Both the position numbers and the translations under genes were made by a program. A stretch of DNA of 64,000 nt, taken from NCBI GenBank assembly GCA_965200355.1, contig OZ241351.1, positions 1,426,001 through 1,490,000 of the forward strand. The letters are read 5' to 3'. The notes under the pieces are model-generated. The model made no database searches. It had not been told where the DNA came from and was given only the letters and a program-made list of their open reading frames with translations. Position 1 is the stretch's first letter; each line of letters starts with the position of its first letter. Source of the DNA: Bin18 sp965200355. Lineage in GTDB: Bacteria > Desulfobacterota > Binatia > Bin18. Shown here piece by piece: positions 17,106-25,583 of the stretch.

Positions 17106-17536
17106 TGGCTGACTCCCTCGTATTAGCCCCGGACAAACTCCTGGAACGCCTCGCTCGGACGCTCAAAAAAGAGGTCGGCCCGGCGGTTGAACAAGCCTAT
17201 CCCAAGACGCAAGCCTTTATGGCCGCGGTGGTGTTACAGAAACTCGCCGGCCAGTTGCGGTTGGCTGACGAACACCGCGCCGCGAGTCAACGCGATTGGC
17301 AAGCACTCGCCGAAGAACTGGACGCCTTGACGACTTCCCAGGATACGCCCCCCTCCCTGCGGGCCGCGGTGAGGACGGTCCGCCGTGACCTCGATACGGC
17401 GAGTGTGTCGGGCCTGATTGAAACCTTGTACGCGACCAGGGCAGAGCTGGGCGAGGCACGCTTTACCGACCTGCTGGGCCGCGTCCGCACGCGGCTCCGC
17501 GCCGGCATTGACCGCGAGCTGGTGTACACCGCATGA
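17105..17536 (+). CDS. Small helical protein of unknown function, coupled
   Basis: A 143-residue, almost entirely helical protein rich in Leu, Ala, Arg and Glu, with no signal peptide or membrane span. Start ATG 17105 overlaps the preceding stop by 1 bp and its own stop overlaps the phosphotransferase start (ATGA, 17533-17536). A small helical protein directly before an aminoglycoside-phosphotransferase-like gene suggests a partner or chaperone role; this is inference from coupling only. Confidence 0.75.
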   Translation: MADSLVLAPDKLLERLARTLKKEVGPAVEQAYPKTQAFMAAVVLQKLAGQLRLADEHRAASQRDWQALAEELDALTTSQDTPPSLRAAVRTVRRDLDTASVSGLIETLYATRAELGEARFTDLLGRVRTRLRAGIDRELVYTA

Positions 17537-18585
17537 GCACGACGCAACAGGCCACGGACGAGCAGGGCATGGCGGAACGTATCCGTCAATATATTCATAC
17601 CAAGCTGCCGAACGCGACGGACTTGCGTCTTGAGGCAATGGAGCGCGTCGCCGTGGGCTGGTCGCACGAAACCTGGCTGTTTGACGCGCATTGGACGGAG
17701 AACGGGGCCGCCAAAACCCAGGGGCTGTGCCTGCGGCGGGACCCTGGCAATGCGCTGCTGCGACACTTCTCCAATCTTGGCGTGCAATTTCGGGTCCTTC
17801 AGTGTTTAGCACCCACGCCGCTCCCGACCCCCACGCCCTACTGGTACGAAAGCGACCCGAGCATTCTCGACAAACCGTTTCTTGTCATGGAAAAAGTGGC
17901 CGGGACCTGCCCAAGTCCGTGGGGTTCGGCCGGCAGACGCTTTTACGCCGAGGCGGCAGCGCGTGGCCGGCTGCCCCAGCGTTTTACCCAGACCCTGGCC
18001 ACGCTCCACACCCTTGATTGGGAAGCGGCGGGCCTGTCGTTCCTGGGCGTCCCCGAGTCGGGCAATGACTTTGCGCTCCGTGAGGTCCAGAAATGGTGCG
18101 AGCTGGTTGCATGCTCGCAGTTGGAGCCGCACCCGATTCTCGTTGATCTGATCGGCTGGCTCAGGGCCAACGCCCCGCAAACCCAGCGCCTCAGCTTAGT
18201 CCACGGAGCCTATCGGACCGGCAATGTGTTAATCGACAATGATCGCATCTCGGCGGTGCTCGACTGGGAGCTGCAAGTCATCGGCGACCCCATGTACGAC
18301 GTGGCCTATGTGCTGACCGACCTCAACCGAGAAGGCAGCGACCTCCTCTCTCATCTCGTTGAGCGGGATGCTTTTTTCCGGGACTACGAGCAGGCCACCG
18401 GTATCGAGATCGACGAAGCGGCCTGCCAGTACTACGGCATGTTATACCAACTGCGCTCCGCCGCCTTTTGGATGAGCGCCGCAGGGCTGTATGCTGCCGG
18501 CCAGAGCGACGATATTCGCCTCGCCCGCACGGCCTGGTCCGTGCCCGTGGTCCTAGAAGGCGCGGCGCGGGCCTTGGGCTATTAG
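17533..18585 (+). CDS. Aminoglycoside-phosphotransferase-like kinase with altered Brenner motif
   Basis: A 350-residue member of the APH/choline-kinase-like superfamily, of the type often found with acyl-CoA dehydrogenases (ACAD10-like). The family catalytic loop HGDxxxxN reads HGAYRTGN here: Ala226 (codon GCC at 18208-18210) replaces the catalytic base Asp. The downstream metal-binding DWE (Asp244, VLDWELQVIGDP) is intact, as is the nucleotide-pocket VMEKVAG region. Without the base, kinase activity may be lost or altered. It is the last gene of a coupled trio. Confidence 0.88.
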   Translation: MSTTQQATDEQGMAERIRQYIHTKLPNATDLRLEAMERVAVGWSHETWLFDAHWTENGAAKTQGLCLRRDPGNALLRHFSNLGVQFRVLQCLAPTPLPTPTPYWYESDPSILDKPFLVMEKVAGTCPSPWGSAGRRFYAEAAARGRLPQRFTQTLATLHTLDWEAAGLSFLGVPESGNDFALREVQKWCELVACSQLEPHPILVDLIGWLRANAPQTQRLSLVHGAYRTGNVLIDNDRISAVLDWELQVIGDPMYDVAYVLTDLNREGSDLLSHLVERDAFFRDYEQATGIEIDEAACQYYGMLYQLRSAAFWMSAAGLYAAGQSDDIRLARTAWSVPVVLEGAARALGY

Positions 18586-18593
18586 GCTTCCGG

Positions 18594-18610
18594 GCCGGGT
18601 TCGCCCCGGC
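18594..18610. terminator. Short GC hairpin after phosphotransferase gene
   Basis: gccggg at 18594-18599 and cccggc at 18605-18610 form a 6-bp stem with a 5-nt loop just after the stop at 18585. It lies between convergently oriented sequences. No T-run follows, so a terminator role is only plausible. Confidence 0.4.
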
Positions 18611-18642
18611 TGGGCGCTGACGGGTTCAGAGCAGCCAGCCTC

Positions 18643-18757
18643 TCAGGCCGCCAGAAACGCCGGGGGAGTGGCAGGCTCGCTATCGAACGCCGGGTCGGGG
18701 CCGAGCTTGTGGAGTTCTGGCATGACCTCTTTGGCAAACTGAGTCATGGGACCTCCG
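18643..18757 (-). pseudogene. C-terminal remnant of an LLM oxidoreductase
   Basis: The minus frame ending at 18643 encodes MTQFAKEVMPELHKLGPDP followed by a low-complexity Pro/Ala tail. FAKEVMPEL is the usual last helix of luciferase-like monooxygenases. Nothing recognisable precedes it, so this looks like the stub of a deleted gene. A short independent peptide gene cannot be excluded. Confidence 0.4.
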
Positions 18758-18832
18758 TTGTAGTTTTTGTGGCTATACGACCCAGAGCAGCCAGTGCTCT
18801 TCTTGGCAATGCGGAGTCTCCGAGCGAGGCGG

Positions 18833-19198
18833 TCAGGTTGCGCTCCGCTCACCCGCCCTACGGGACTGAGGGTCTGCCGGGTGCTCCAGGACCTCTCGGA
18901 TGCCGGCGCCTATCTCTGCCAGGACCTGCCCCTGGGCTTGGAGAGCAGCCATAGTCTCATGGTGCTGGGTTTGCAGCACCGTCATGGTTGCTTCGTGCCG
19001 CTCGTGCTGCGCTTTCATGCTCGCCTCACGGCGGTCATTGCTGCCCTTCATGATCTGGATACCCCATGCGATGAGGGCGTACTGTCCCAGTCCGACGAGC
19101 CCCGCGACCACAACCCCAGCGACATCCGTCCAGGTCGGTTGGTTTGCGGCTTGCAGCGCGATAACCGCAGCCTGGGCCAGCTCTTTGTATTCATCCAT
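18833..19198 (-). CDS. Small membrane-anchored coiled-coil protein
   Basis: A 121-residue protein. Residues about 24-48 (VAGVVVAGLVGLGQYALIAW) form one transmembrane helix; the following 55 residues form a charged helix with a repeated Met-Ala-x-Leu-x-x-Gln pattern that suggests a coiled coil. The layout recalls small phage- or plasmid-type membrane proteins, but no family is certain. ATG 19198 is the most natural start, although no good ribosome binding site precedes it. It sits among gene remnants, so its integrity is less sure. Confidence 0.55.
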   Translation of the reverse strand: MDEYKELAQAAVIALQAANQPTWTDVAGVVVAGLVGLGQYALIAWGIQIMKGSNDRREASMKAQHERHEATMTVLQTQHHETMAALQAQGQVLAEIGAGIREVLEHPADPQSRRAGERSAT

Positions 19199-19385
19199 GA
19201 TGGGATGAAAGATATACGGTCTTGGTGCCTGGATCAAACCGAAGCCAGCATACAATCGGGACGGATAGTCACAGATATTCGCAAAATCGCCGATGAGCCA
19301 CGACGGCCCAAAAGCGACCGTACCAAGAGGCTTTGACTATCGGTGAAATGGCGGGTGACGCTGCGCTCACCCGTCCGACGGAGTT

Positions 19386-19683
19386 TCAGGAGCCCAAGCG
19401 CTTCGAGACCGGCTCACCCAGCCCGAGCGCTACGAGCGGCCCGACCAGCACGAATAGGGTATTGAGGTGGAGCGCAGGCCGTCGAACTTGGCGTCCAAAC
19501 CGTCGAACTTGGCGTCCAGGGCTTTGAAGTCGGCTTGTAGGGTCTGGAAATCAGCCTTGGCCGGGAGTTGGGCGGTCAACTCGTCGCCGAGCACCGGGCC
19601 AGGGCTTCGGCTTGCGCTCCGGCAAAGCCTGCCTCCTTGAGGCGGTCGGCAAAACGCAGGGTGTTAATCAGGGTTGGGCTCAT
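19386..19683 (-). pseudogene. Frameshifted DUF1640-like coiled-coil membrane protein
   Basis: Three frames together rebuild a typical DUF1640-like protein. The N terminus reads MSPTLINTLRFADRLKEAGF and continues AGAQAEALAR. A 1-bp loss near 19594 shifts to LGDELTAQLPAKADFQTLQ with a duplicated DAKFDGL (21-bp tandem repeat at 19480-19520). A second break near 19466-19480 leads to the C-terminal anchor LNTLFVLVGPLVALGLGEPV ending at TGA 19386-19388. The order (N-terminal helix, heptads, C-terminal membrane helix) is that of the family. No single frame is long enough, so it is broken. Confidence 0.65.
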
Positions 19684-19794
19684 GGGCTGGCCTCGGACCT
19701 GCCGAGCATAGGCCGTCCTGGGGGGGTTCAAGCTCCCGTTTCCAGCGAGAATGTCCGGGAACGCTGCGCTGACCTGCCCGCCGAGACTGCGACA

Positions 19795-20532
19795 CTACCC
19801 ATGACTGGACGAAGAGGGGTCAACAGTTTCAACGCTAGGGTCAAATATGCGTGCGGATACGATTTCAGACAGAGGGATGACGATAGAGCGGTTGATGTCC
19901 TGAAGACGCGACCCCTTGTCAGATTTTTGCCCTCCTCTAATCCCTTGGGGATCGTAGGTGGGAATCCGTTTGAGATAGGAGGCGGTGAGTTTCAAGTCGA
20001 GAGTATCCGGCTCTTGATACCCACTGACTAGAGGAATGAGGGCGATATCGAATTCTCCGTCCTGGGAGTCAATCCCATTATTCAGAGCAAAACCGATATG
20101 CACCTTTCTGCTTTTCAGTACCAGTTCGACAAGCATGGTGTGATCTATGGCTTCTGCGAGGAGCAGTTCGAGGAGATCTCCGTTGTCTGCTGCTGCCTTA
20201 TCAGTGGCTTCTTTTTCAGGAAAGAAGGGGTTGGTCAGGTACGGCAGCACGAACCCCGACAGAAAGCTAGATACGGCGATGTGGGGGTACATATCAGAAG
20301 CGAAGAGGGAGAATTTTTCAAAGCAAGACGGCGGCGGATAAAAGAGAGAAATCATCCAATAAGCGACGGCCACCGCCACGGCCCCAGGGACATGTAAAAA
20401 CATCCCCGTGATAGCGGCCAGGAAGAAGAGATGATAACCGGACCTGCGTTTCACGATAAAACGGGTCCGATTCCAGCGAACCACGAACCAGTAACCTCCC
20501 AGAACGGGGAGCAGAGGCCAGCCAAAATTCAT
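19795..20532 (-). CDS. Membrane protein with C-terminal cytosolic domain, unknown
   Basis: A 245-residue protein with two or three N-terminal hydrophobic segments (WPLLPVLGGYWFVV; LFFLAAITGMFLHVPGAVAV) and a further weak one near residue 90, then a soluble domain. The segment ELVLKSRKVHIGFALNNG followed by IALIPLVSGYQEPDTLDLKL resembles a family of inner-membrane proteins of unknown role in which LKSRKVYVG and LPLLSGYR are conserved; this is from memory. ATG 20532 lacks a clear ribosome binding site but lies 42 bp after the stop of the next gene upstream on this strand. Confidence 0.6.
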   Translation of the reverse strand: MNFGWPLLPVLGGYWFVVRWNRTRFIVKRRSGYHLFFLAAITGMFLHVPGAVAVAVAYWMISLFYPPPSCFEKFSLFASDMYPHIAVSSFLSGFVLPYLTNPFFPEKEATDKAAADNGDLLELLLAEAIDHTMLVELVLKSRKVHIGFALNNGIDSQDGEFDIALIPLVSGYQEPDTLDLKLTASYLKRIPTYDPQGIRGGQKSDKGSRLQDINRSIVIPLSEIVSARIFDPSVETVDPSSSSHG

Positions 20533-20574
20533 AGCGGATGTCGGGTGAACATCTGACGACCCCGTAGTAGAGCG

Positions 20575-20793
20575 TCACTTCTGTTGCGGCGAGCTTCCCG
20601 AAGGCGGTGGGCCGAGCCCCTGGGCGACCTGAAGATTGTGAGCCTCTGCAAATGCCTCAAGCTCTTTGATCCTGTCCCACGCGTGTTTACTACGCATCAA
20701 ATCAGCGGGATAGACGTAGCGCCCTCCCTGTGAGGTAAAATAGACTGGCGGGTCATCGTAGGGATAGCGTGGGCTAGACGATTTTTCCGACAT
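20575..20793 (-). CDS. Small protein of unknown function (72 aa)
   Basis: A 72-residue protein with a Tyr/Pro-rich N-terminal half (RYPYDDPPVYFTSQGGRYVYP) and one helix (AWDRIKELEAFAEAHNL), then a Gly/Pro/Ser tail. ATG 20793 follows GAAGGAGG with 9-bp spacing, which makes it a convincing gene. It may share an operon with the membrane protein gene downstream and the 71-aa gene upstream. No family recognised. Confidence 0.6.
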   Translation of the reverse strand: MSEKSSSPRYPYDDPPVYFTSQGGRYVYPADLMRSKHAWDRIKELEAFAEAHNLQVAQGLGPPPSGSSPQQK

Positions 20794-20953
20794 GGTGCGG
20801 TTCCTCCTTCACATGAGACCTTTACATATTTCCCAGCCCGATACTCCAGCGTCGGAGCCCCCCATTGGGTTGGTAGCTAGTCGAGGGGTGACTTCCAGCC
20901 GAGAAGATCGAACAGGATACGCGTAGCTCTTTGGCCTGCTTGATTGCTCACCC

Positions 20954-21169
20954 CTAGCAGGAACGCCTTGACGATTTGAAGAGCGAATTTGCCTTGTTGC
21001 CAGGGGGGTTGGGAAGATTAGAGGATTCATCAAGAGAGGTGGCCGAATCTTTTTCGGCCTGTCTATGGTAATATCCCGACTCCCATAACAACAGCTCTTC
21101 CCTGTTGAGGGACCTATAGAACACCGCACGCATGAGATCGTCATCGCAAATCACACTCGGAGTAATCAC
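20954..21169 (-). CDS. Small protein of unknown function (71 aa)
   Basis: A 71-residue frame starting at GTG 21169 behind a strong AAGGAGG with 7-bp spacing. The N-terminal half looks globular (DDDLMRAVFYRSLNREELLL); the rest is polar and low in complexity. The strong ribosome binding site is the main support. It could be the first gene of a three-gene minus-strand set (21169 to 19795). No homologue recognised. Confidence 0.5.
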   Translation of the reverse strand: MITPSVICDDDLMRAVFYRSLNREELLLWESGYYHRQAEKDSATSLDESSNLPNPPGNKANSLFKSSRRSC

Positions 21170-21224
21170 AGCCGTTCCTCCTTATTGTCACACTGCCTTC
21201 ACTGTAGCTTGATGGGGGTAACAA

Positions 21225-21410
21225 TCAACCCGCCCTGAGCAAGCTGGGCCCCATCCACTTCAACAGTTCGACTTTGAGGTGAGACAAACTGAGTTCAAGA
21301 CCAGTGCTGAGGGCGGCAAGGTCCGCTTTTGTTGCCAGATTCCCATTGATCAAGCTGACCTGCTCTTGGGTAAAGCCCTTCTGCGTCAGGTGTGTGACGC
21401 AGCGGATGTT
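21225..21410 (-). pseudogene. Second DUF1640-like fragment
   Basis: The minus frame open from 21410 to TGA 21225-21227 encodes HLTQKGFTQEQVSLINGN, then LATKADLAAL and a Leu-rich helix ending KWMGPSLLRAG. This has the helix / ATKADL / heptad pattern of DUF1640-like proteins. There is no ATG or GTG in the fragment and a stop lies directly upstream at 21411-21413, so it is a broken gene whose N terminus lies in another frame or is lost. Confidence 0.45.
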
Positions 21411-21510
21411 TCATAACTACACCTTCCACTTCCCCCTTCCGGGTGGTGATTTCCAACTGACGCCTCACCAAAGGGCTTTGACTGCCAGGTCTTATCTTCT
21501 CTCCCTTACC

Positions 21511-21903
21511 CTATGGGCAGACGGGGCAATTGCTGATGTTGGCGTTGGTATTGTTGAGTTCGTCTAACCTGCGGAGGTTGTCGCAATTGACCCGGACGCC
21601 CTCATCGTGACAGGCGGTCGCATAGTTACAGGCGGATTGACAGATTGCCTTCTGCTGGACGGCCGACCCATCGTCCGGGCCTGTCCAGATGTCAATGCAG
21701 ACCTCAAAGGGATTCTGGCCGCACAACCCACCGCCACCGTTGAAGCGAACGGTGAGCGGTCCGTTGGCCCAACACTTCCACCCGGAGACGACCCCAATAC
21801 CCGAATAAAAGGACCCGTTGCCCGGATTCTCCAGGGTAGCCGCGTGGACCAGCGACGGGGCCAGAAGAGCGAGACTGAAGCACAAACGCATAAACAAAGA
21901 CAT
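21511..21903 (-). CDS. Secreted protein with PGNG...SGIGVVSGWKC domain, short paralogue
   Basis: A 130-residue exported protein. ATG 21903 follows GGGAGGAGG; the signal peptide ends VHA-AT, followed by LENPGNGSFYSGIGVVSGWKC and a NGGGG segment. This N-terminal domain parallels residues about 22-60 of the 5333-6079 product. The remainder is different and Cys-rich (nine Cys after the shared Trp-Lys-Cys), suggesting disulfide bonds outside the cytoplasm. About half the length of its paralogue. Function unknown. Confidence 0.78.
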   Translation of the reverse strand: MSLFMRLCFSLALLAPSLVHAATLENPGNGSFYSGIGVVSGWKCWANGPLTVRFNGGGGLCGQNPFEVCIDIWTGPDDGSAVQQKAICQSACNYATACHDEGVRVNCDNLRRLDELNNTNANISNCPVCP

Positions 21904-22023
21904 ACAAAATCCCTCCTCCCAAGAGTTCTGCCCCCCATAAAGCACACCACCCTTGCCTGTGTCCTCCCCAATTTTGGGTATTTTTTCGGAAGGAGACGAA
22001 ATTTCTTGGGTGGAGAGGGGTAC

Positions 22024-23168
22024 TCAGGCGCGGGGAAACGGCAGCCCAGCGGCCGTCAGTACCAGCCGCACGAGGTCGGCTTGGATGTGGATACCGAGCT
22101 TGGCGTACATCTGCTTGACGTGAGTGCGGACCGTTGCTGGGCTCCGGTGCGTGGCCCCGGCAATGTCCCGGACGGTGTGGCCGGCGGCCAGGGCCGCGGC
22201 GACGTGGCTCTCGGCGCGGGTCAGGCCCAGGGCCGTTGCGAGCGTGGCCGGGTCAACCCGTGGTCGCTCCGCGGGATCGACAATCAGCACGAGCGCGGCA
22301 ATGCGCTGGGCACCAAAGTCGGCCGGGTGTTCCACCGGACTGATGTGGAGGGTAAGCGGGAGTTTGGAGGGCCGGCGGACCGTCAGACTCCCGCTGGACG
22401 CTGCCCGGTCCCATTGCGGCAGGGCGCGGGCTATAAGACGCTGGAGTGTGTCGTTGTCGGTCGGCAAGCCGGCGCAGAGGAGCCCGTCTCGATCTGTCAA
22501 CCCGTGGCCGCGGCGCAGAATGGCGAGGGCACGAGTGTTGGCCTGGACAAGCGTCCCGCTCCGGTTGAGGTAGCACACGCCGATGAGGGCGTTGTCGAGT
22601 AATTGGGTCAGCGAGGTGGGGAGCGCCCCGGCGCGGGCTAATGCCTGCCGGACGCGGACGAACTGCCGGATGTGGGGCAACAGCTTGGTGAGGAGCGTCA
22701 GAGAGTCGGTGCCCCAGCCGTTGGGGTTACGGGGGTCGGCCAGTGCCCAGGCGATGTGGACGCCATCCGGGCCGTCCAGGCGGACATTCAAACCCTGGCG
22801 ACCATAAGAGTAACGCAATAATTCATTATAGGTCGGGGAGGTGCGTAATTCCCGGGCAGTGTAGAGCGTGGGGACGTGGCCACGTGGCTGTCGGACAGAC
22901 GGAGGAAGCGGGGAATCCGTTCGTCGTGGGGGAAGTAGCGCTGGCTATACACCTTGTCCACCAATTCGTCGGAGGGGTCGAGGTAGTGCGATCTCTCGAA
23001 GAGGACGGCGAGATTGGCCTGCGTCTGCCCGCTCAGGATCAGCAAATGACTGCCCAGCGTCCCGACTGCCTCATTCACAAGCTCAAACGCGCCGGGCCAC
23101 AGGCTGTCGGCCAGCGCGGCGTCGTGGAGGGTGGAGACGATCCGATCAAATTGGTCCTGCTGACTCAT
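22024..23168 (-). pseudogene. LuxR-family transcriptional regulator, frameshifted
   Basis: Two overlapping minus frames make one LuxR regulator. The first (23168 to 22788) begins MSQQDQFDRIVSTLHDAAL and reaches RLSDSHVAT; the second continues VPTLYTARELRTSPTYNELL, then NVRLDGPDG, a central PAS-like region and a C-terminal HTH (LGLTRAESHVAAALAAGHTV... SPATVRTHVKQMYAKLGI) ending at 22024. One missing base at about 22870-22880 separates them. The joined sequence matches the usual architecture of this family. It is either a recent inactivation or a sequencing error; only the second frame could make a DNA-binding fragment. Confidence 0.8.
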
Positions 23169-23298
23169 GGTGAGGCTTTACATCAACCGCTCAAGGGCCG
23201 GTCAAGCCGGGATGAATCGGCAGAACGCCCTGGGCCACGCAGGCGAGTGGTCAAGCGGTCTCAATATGATATGAAGTCAGGCGCGCAAGGAGGAAATA

Positions 23299-24117
23299 AT
23301 GCCGATATTCAGAACCGACGACGGAGCCGAATTGCACTATAAAGTCGAGGGTCAGGATTGTGGCAATCCTGGCCTGATTTTCATTCATGGCTGGTGCTCG
23401 AATCTGAACCACTGGGAGAAGCAGGCGTCTCACTTCCGGGACACCCACCGCATTCTGCGTATGGACCGGCGCGGCATGGGCAAATCGACGACGCCGGGCT
23501 CCGGCCATACGCCCCAGCGGCACGCCGCGGACATCGCCGCTCTGGCCCGCCACGAAGGCTTCAATCAGGCCGTGGCGATTGCCCACGCCGGTGGCGGGCC
23601 GGCGGGTGTTGCCTTCAGCCATGACTACCCGGACTTGGTGCGCGCTTTTATTCTGGTTGACTCGGCGGTGATGCCCGGAGCCGACCTCGACCACCCCACA
23701 ACCGGGACCGAGCGGTTTTACGCCGAGATGGTCGCAAAACTGACCGCCCCGGACGGTGAGTCCTATTTTCGTGAGTTATACACCGGCTTTTTTGGTCCCC
23801 AGGCCGACCGGACGCTGGTCGAGACCGCGGTCGGGGAGGCCCGTCGCACGCCTGTAGACGTGCGCGTCAAAGAGATTTGTCTGATGGCTGCTGACTCGGC
23901 CACGCCGGCCGCGGCCATGTCGCAGCCCACGCTGGTCATGGTCGGCCCGTGGATGGCGGACGCCTTCCCCCAGGCCGCCGACCTGAACCATCTGAAAACC
24001 TGTTTCAAACAGGTCGAATTTGCCCAGGCCATTGGCACAGGTCACTTCCTCCAGCTTGAAGTCCCGGACCAGGTGAACGCCTTTATCAACAGCTTTGTGT
24101 CCAGATTGACCGCCTGA
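23299..24117 (+). CDS. Alpha/beta-hydrolase fold protein lacking the nucleophile serine
   Basis: A 272-residue alpha/beta-hydrolase of the epoxide-hydrolase/peroxidase type. The oxyanion segment IHGWCSN, DRRGMGKS and the C-terminal histidine region GTGHFLQLEVPDQV are typical. The nucleophile elbow, normally GHSxGG, reads AHAGGG: Ala97 (GCC) replaces Ser. A classical serine mechanism is therefore impossible; the protein may be inactive or use another chemistry. ATG 23299 follows AAGGAGG. It is 23 bp before an amidohydrolase operon and probably co-transcribed. Confidence 0.88.
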   Translation: MPIFRTDDGAELHYKVEGQDCGNPGLIFIHGWCSNLNHWEKQASHFRDTHRILRMDRRGMGKSTTPGSGHTPQRHAADIAALARHEGFNQAVAIAHAGGGPAGVAFSHDYPDLVRAFILVDSAVMPGADLDHPTTGTERFYAEMVAKLTAPDGESYFRELYTGFFGPQADRTLVETAVGEARRTPVDVRVKEICLMAADSATPAAAMSQPTLVMVGPWMADAFPQAADLNHLKTCFKQVEFAQAIGTGHFLQLEVPDQVNAFINSFVSRLTA

Positions 24118-24140
24118 CGCTGCGTTGAAAGGACTCGGAT

Positions 24141-25583
24141 ATGCCGGTTCAAAAATTTGCTCCCATGACCAAAGACTTCCCAACCTTTGACTGCGACGCC
24201 CATGTGACCGAGCCGCCCTGGATTTGGGAGCGGGCCAAGGACTGGCTGACCACAGACGAACTGGCGGCCCTCAAGACCACCATGTGGTTTGATGCCGAGA
24301 GCAAGCAACTGATTGTGAATGGCGTGCCGGGGTCGGGTATTGGCTCGCAACTGATTGGTGGCCGGCGGGGTCGTATCCACGCCATTTCTTTTGCTGGGCC
24401 GGGGCTTAAGCACGATATCCAGCGCGCTCTGTACGTCCGTAACCTGAATCCCAAGACCGCGCTGACCGCGGAGCAGGCCGACTATCTGGATCACAAGGGG
24501 TCGTATAAACCGCGCGAGCGGCTGCGGGATATGGATATCCAGGGCATAGACCAGGTGATGATTATCCCGACCGATATCGACACCTATCCCTGGCTGCAAA
24601 ACGCGCTCGGGGCCAAGGCCATGTGCAAAGCCTATAACGAATGGGCGTATGACTACTGTCAGGCAGACCCTGAGCGGCTCTATTTTGCTGCCCTGCTGCC
24701 CATGCAGGACCCGAAATACGCGGCCCAGGAAGTCTACCGGGTGGCGGACAAGGGCTGTCGGGTGGGTCTGGTCCGACCCGTGGACGCTATGGGCAATTAT
24801 CCGCTCCAGCCCAAGTATGAGCAGGTGTGGCGGGCCATGGAAGACACCGGCGTGGTGTACGGGATGCACCCCTTTCCGGCCTTTGGCTCGCTCAAGCCGG
24901 CCGGTTATGCCGAACAATACTCGGGCGCAGAGCTGATTGCCCGGACCATTATCTCCGCGGGTCTGCCCCACTCGTTTCTGACCAATGTGCAAAACTTCCA
25001 GGCCGAGGCCGCGCTGTGGGTCACGATGGTTTTAATGTCGGGGTTTTTTGAGCGCCATCCCAGGCTGCGCGCCGCGGTGTTTGAAGCCTCTTCGACCTGG
25101 CTGAGCTTCTTATTGGACCGCTGTGATAAATTCTACAAACTGTACCGCAACGAGCGTGCGCTGGCTCCGCTCACGCGCCTGCCGAGCGAAACCTTTTTCG
25201 CCCATTGCGTGACCGGCTTTGAGGGCGATGAAGCGCCGCCCTCGCGTCTGCCCGAGTTCTATCAAGACATTCTGGCCTGGTCGTCGGATGTGTATCATCA
25301 CGACGGCGACGATGTATGGCGCGCGCTGGAGACCATGCGCTCGTGTGCGCTGCCCGAGTCCTACCAGAGCAAATTCCTGGGAGAAAACGCGCGCGCGCTG
25401 TATCATATTGAGGCTCCCAAAACCTTTATTCGGGAGCGAGTGACCGAGCTCGAACGCCCGGACTGGTGGCCGACCGAGGACGAGGTACAGCGTGCCCTGA
25501 AGCCCGAGGCCGCGCTCATCCGACCCCTGCGTGAACGTGGCCAACAGCCCAACGGCCGGGGGGCCGCAGGAGCCCGGCCATGA
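24141..25583 (+). CDS. Amidohydrolase-2 family protein (480 aa)
   Basis: A long amidohydrolase-2 member. The N-terminal DCDAH metal motif is about 20 residues in, RLRDMDIQGIDQVMIIPTDI is the usual helix-strand, and the C-terminal Asp lies in AWSSDVYHHDGDD. About 60 residues longer than typical, with a proline/charged C-terminal tail. ATG 24141 follows GAAAGGA; the next gene starts within its stop codon (ATGA at 25580). Likely a metal-dependent hydrolase or decarboxylase; substrate unknown. Confidence 0.88.
   Translation: MPVQKFAPMTKDFPTFDCDAHVTEPPWIWERAKDWLTTDELAALKTTMWFDAESKQLIVNGVPGSGIGSQLIGGRRGRIHAISFAGPGLKHDIQRALYVRNLNPKTALTAEQADYLDHKGSYKPRERLRDMDIQGIDQVMIIPTDIDTYPWLQNALGAKAMCKAYNEWAYDYCQADPERLYFAALLPMQDPKYAAQEVYRVADKGCRVGLVRPVDAMGNYPLQPKYEQVWRAMEDTGVVYGMHPFPAFGSLKPAGYAEQYSGAELIARTIISAGLPHSFLTNVQNFQAEAALWVTMVLMSGFFERHPRLRAAVFEASSTWLSFLLDRCDKFYKLYRNERALAPLTRLPSETFFAHCVTGFEGDEAPPSRLPEFYQDILAWSSDVYHHDGDDVWRALETMRSCALPESYQSKFLGENARALYHIEAPKTFIRERVTELERPDWWPTEDEVQRALKPEAALIRPLRERGQQPNGRGAAGARP

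Noticed and set aside
22788..22870. UGA ending the first LuxR frame as selenocysteine
   Set aside because: Homology continues in a different frame, well before that stop, so a frameshift explains the break.
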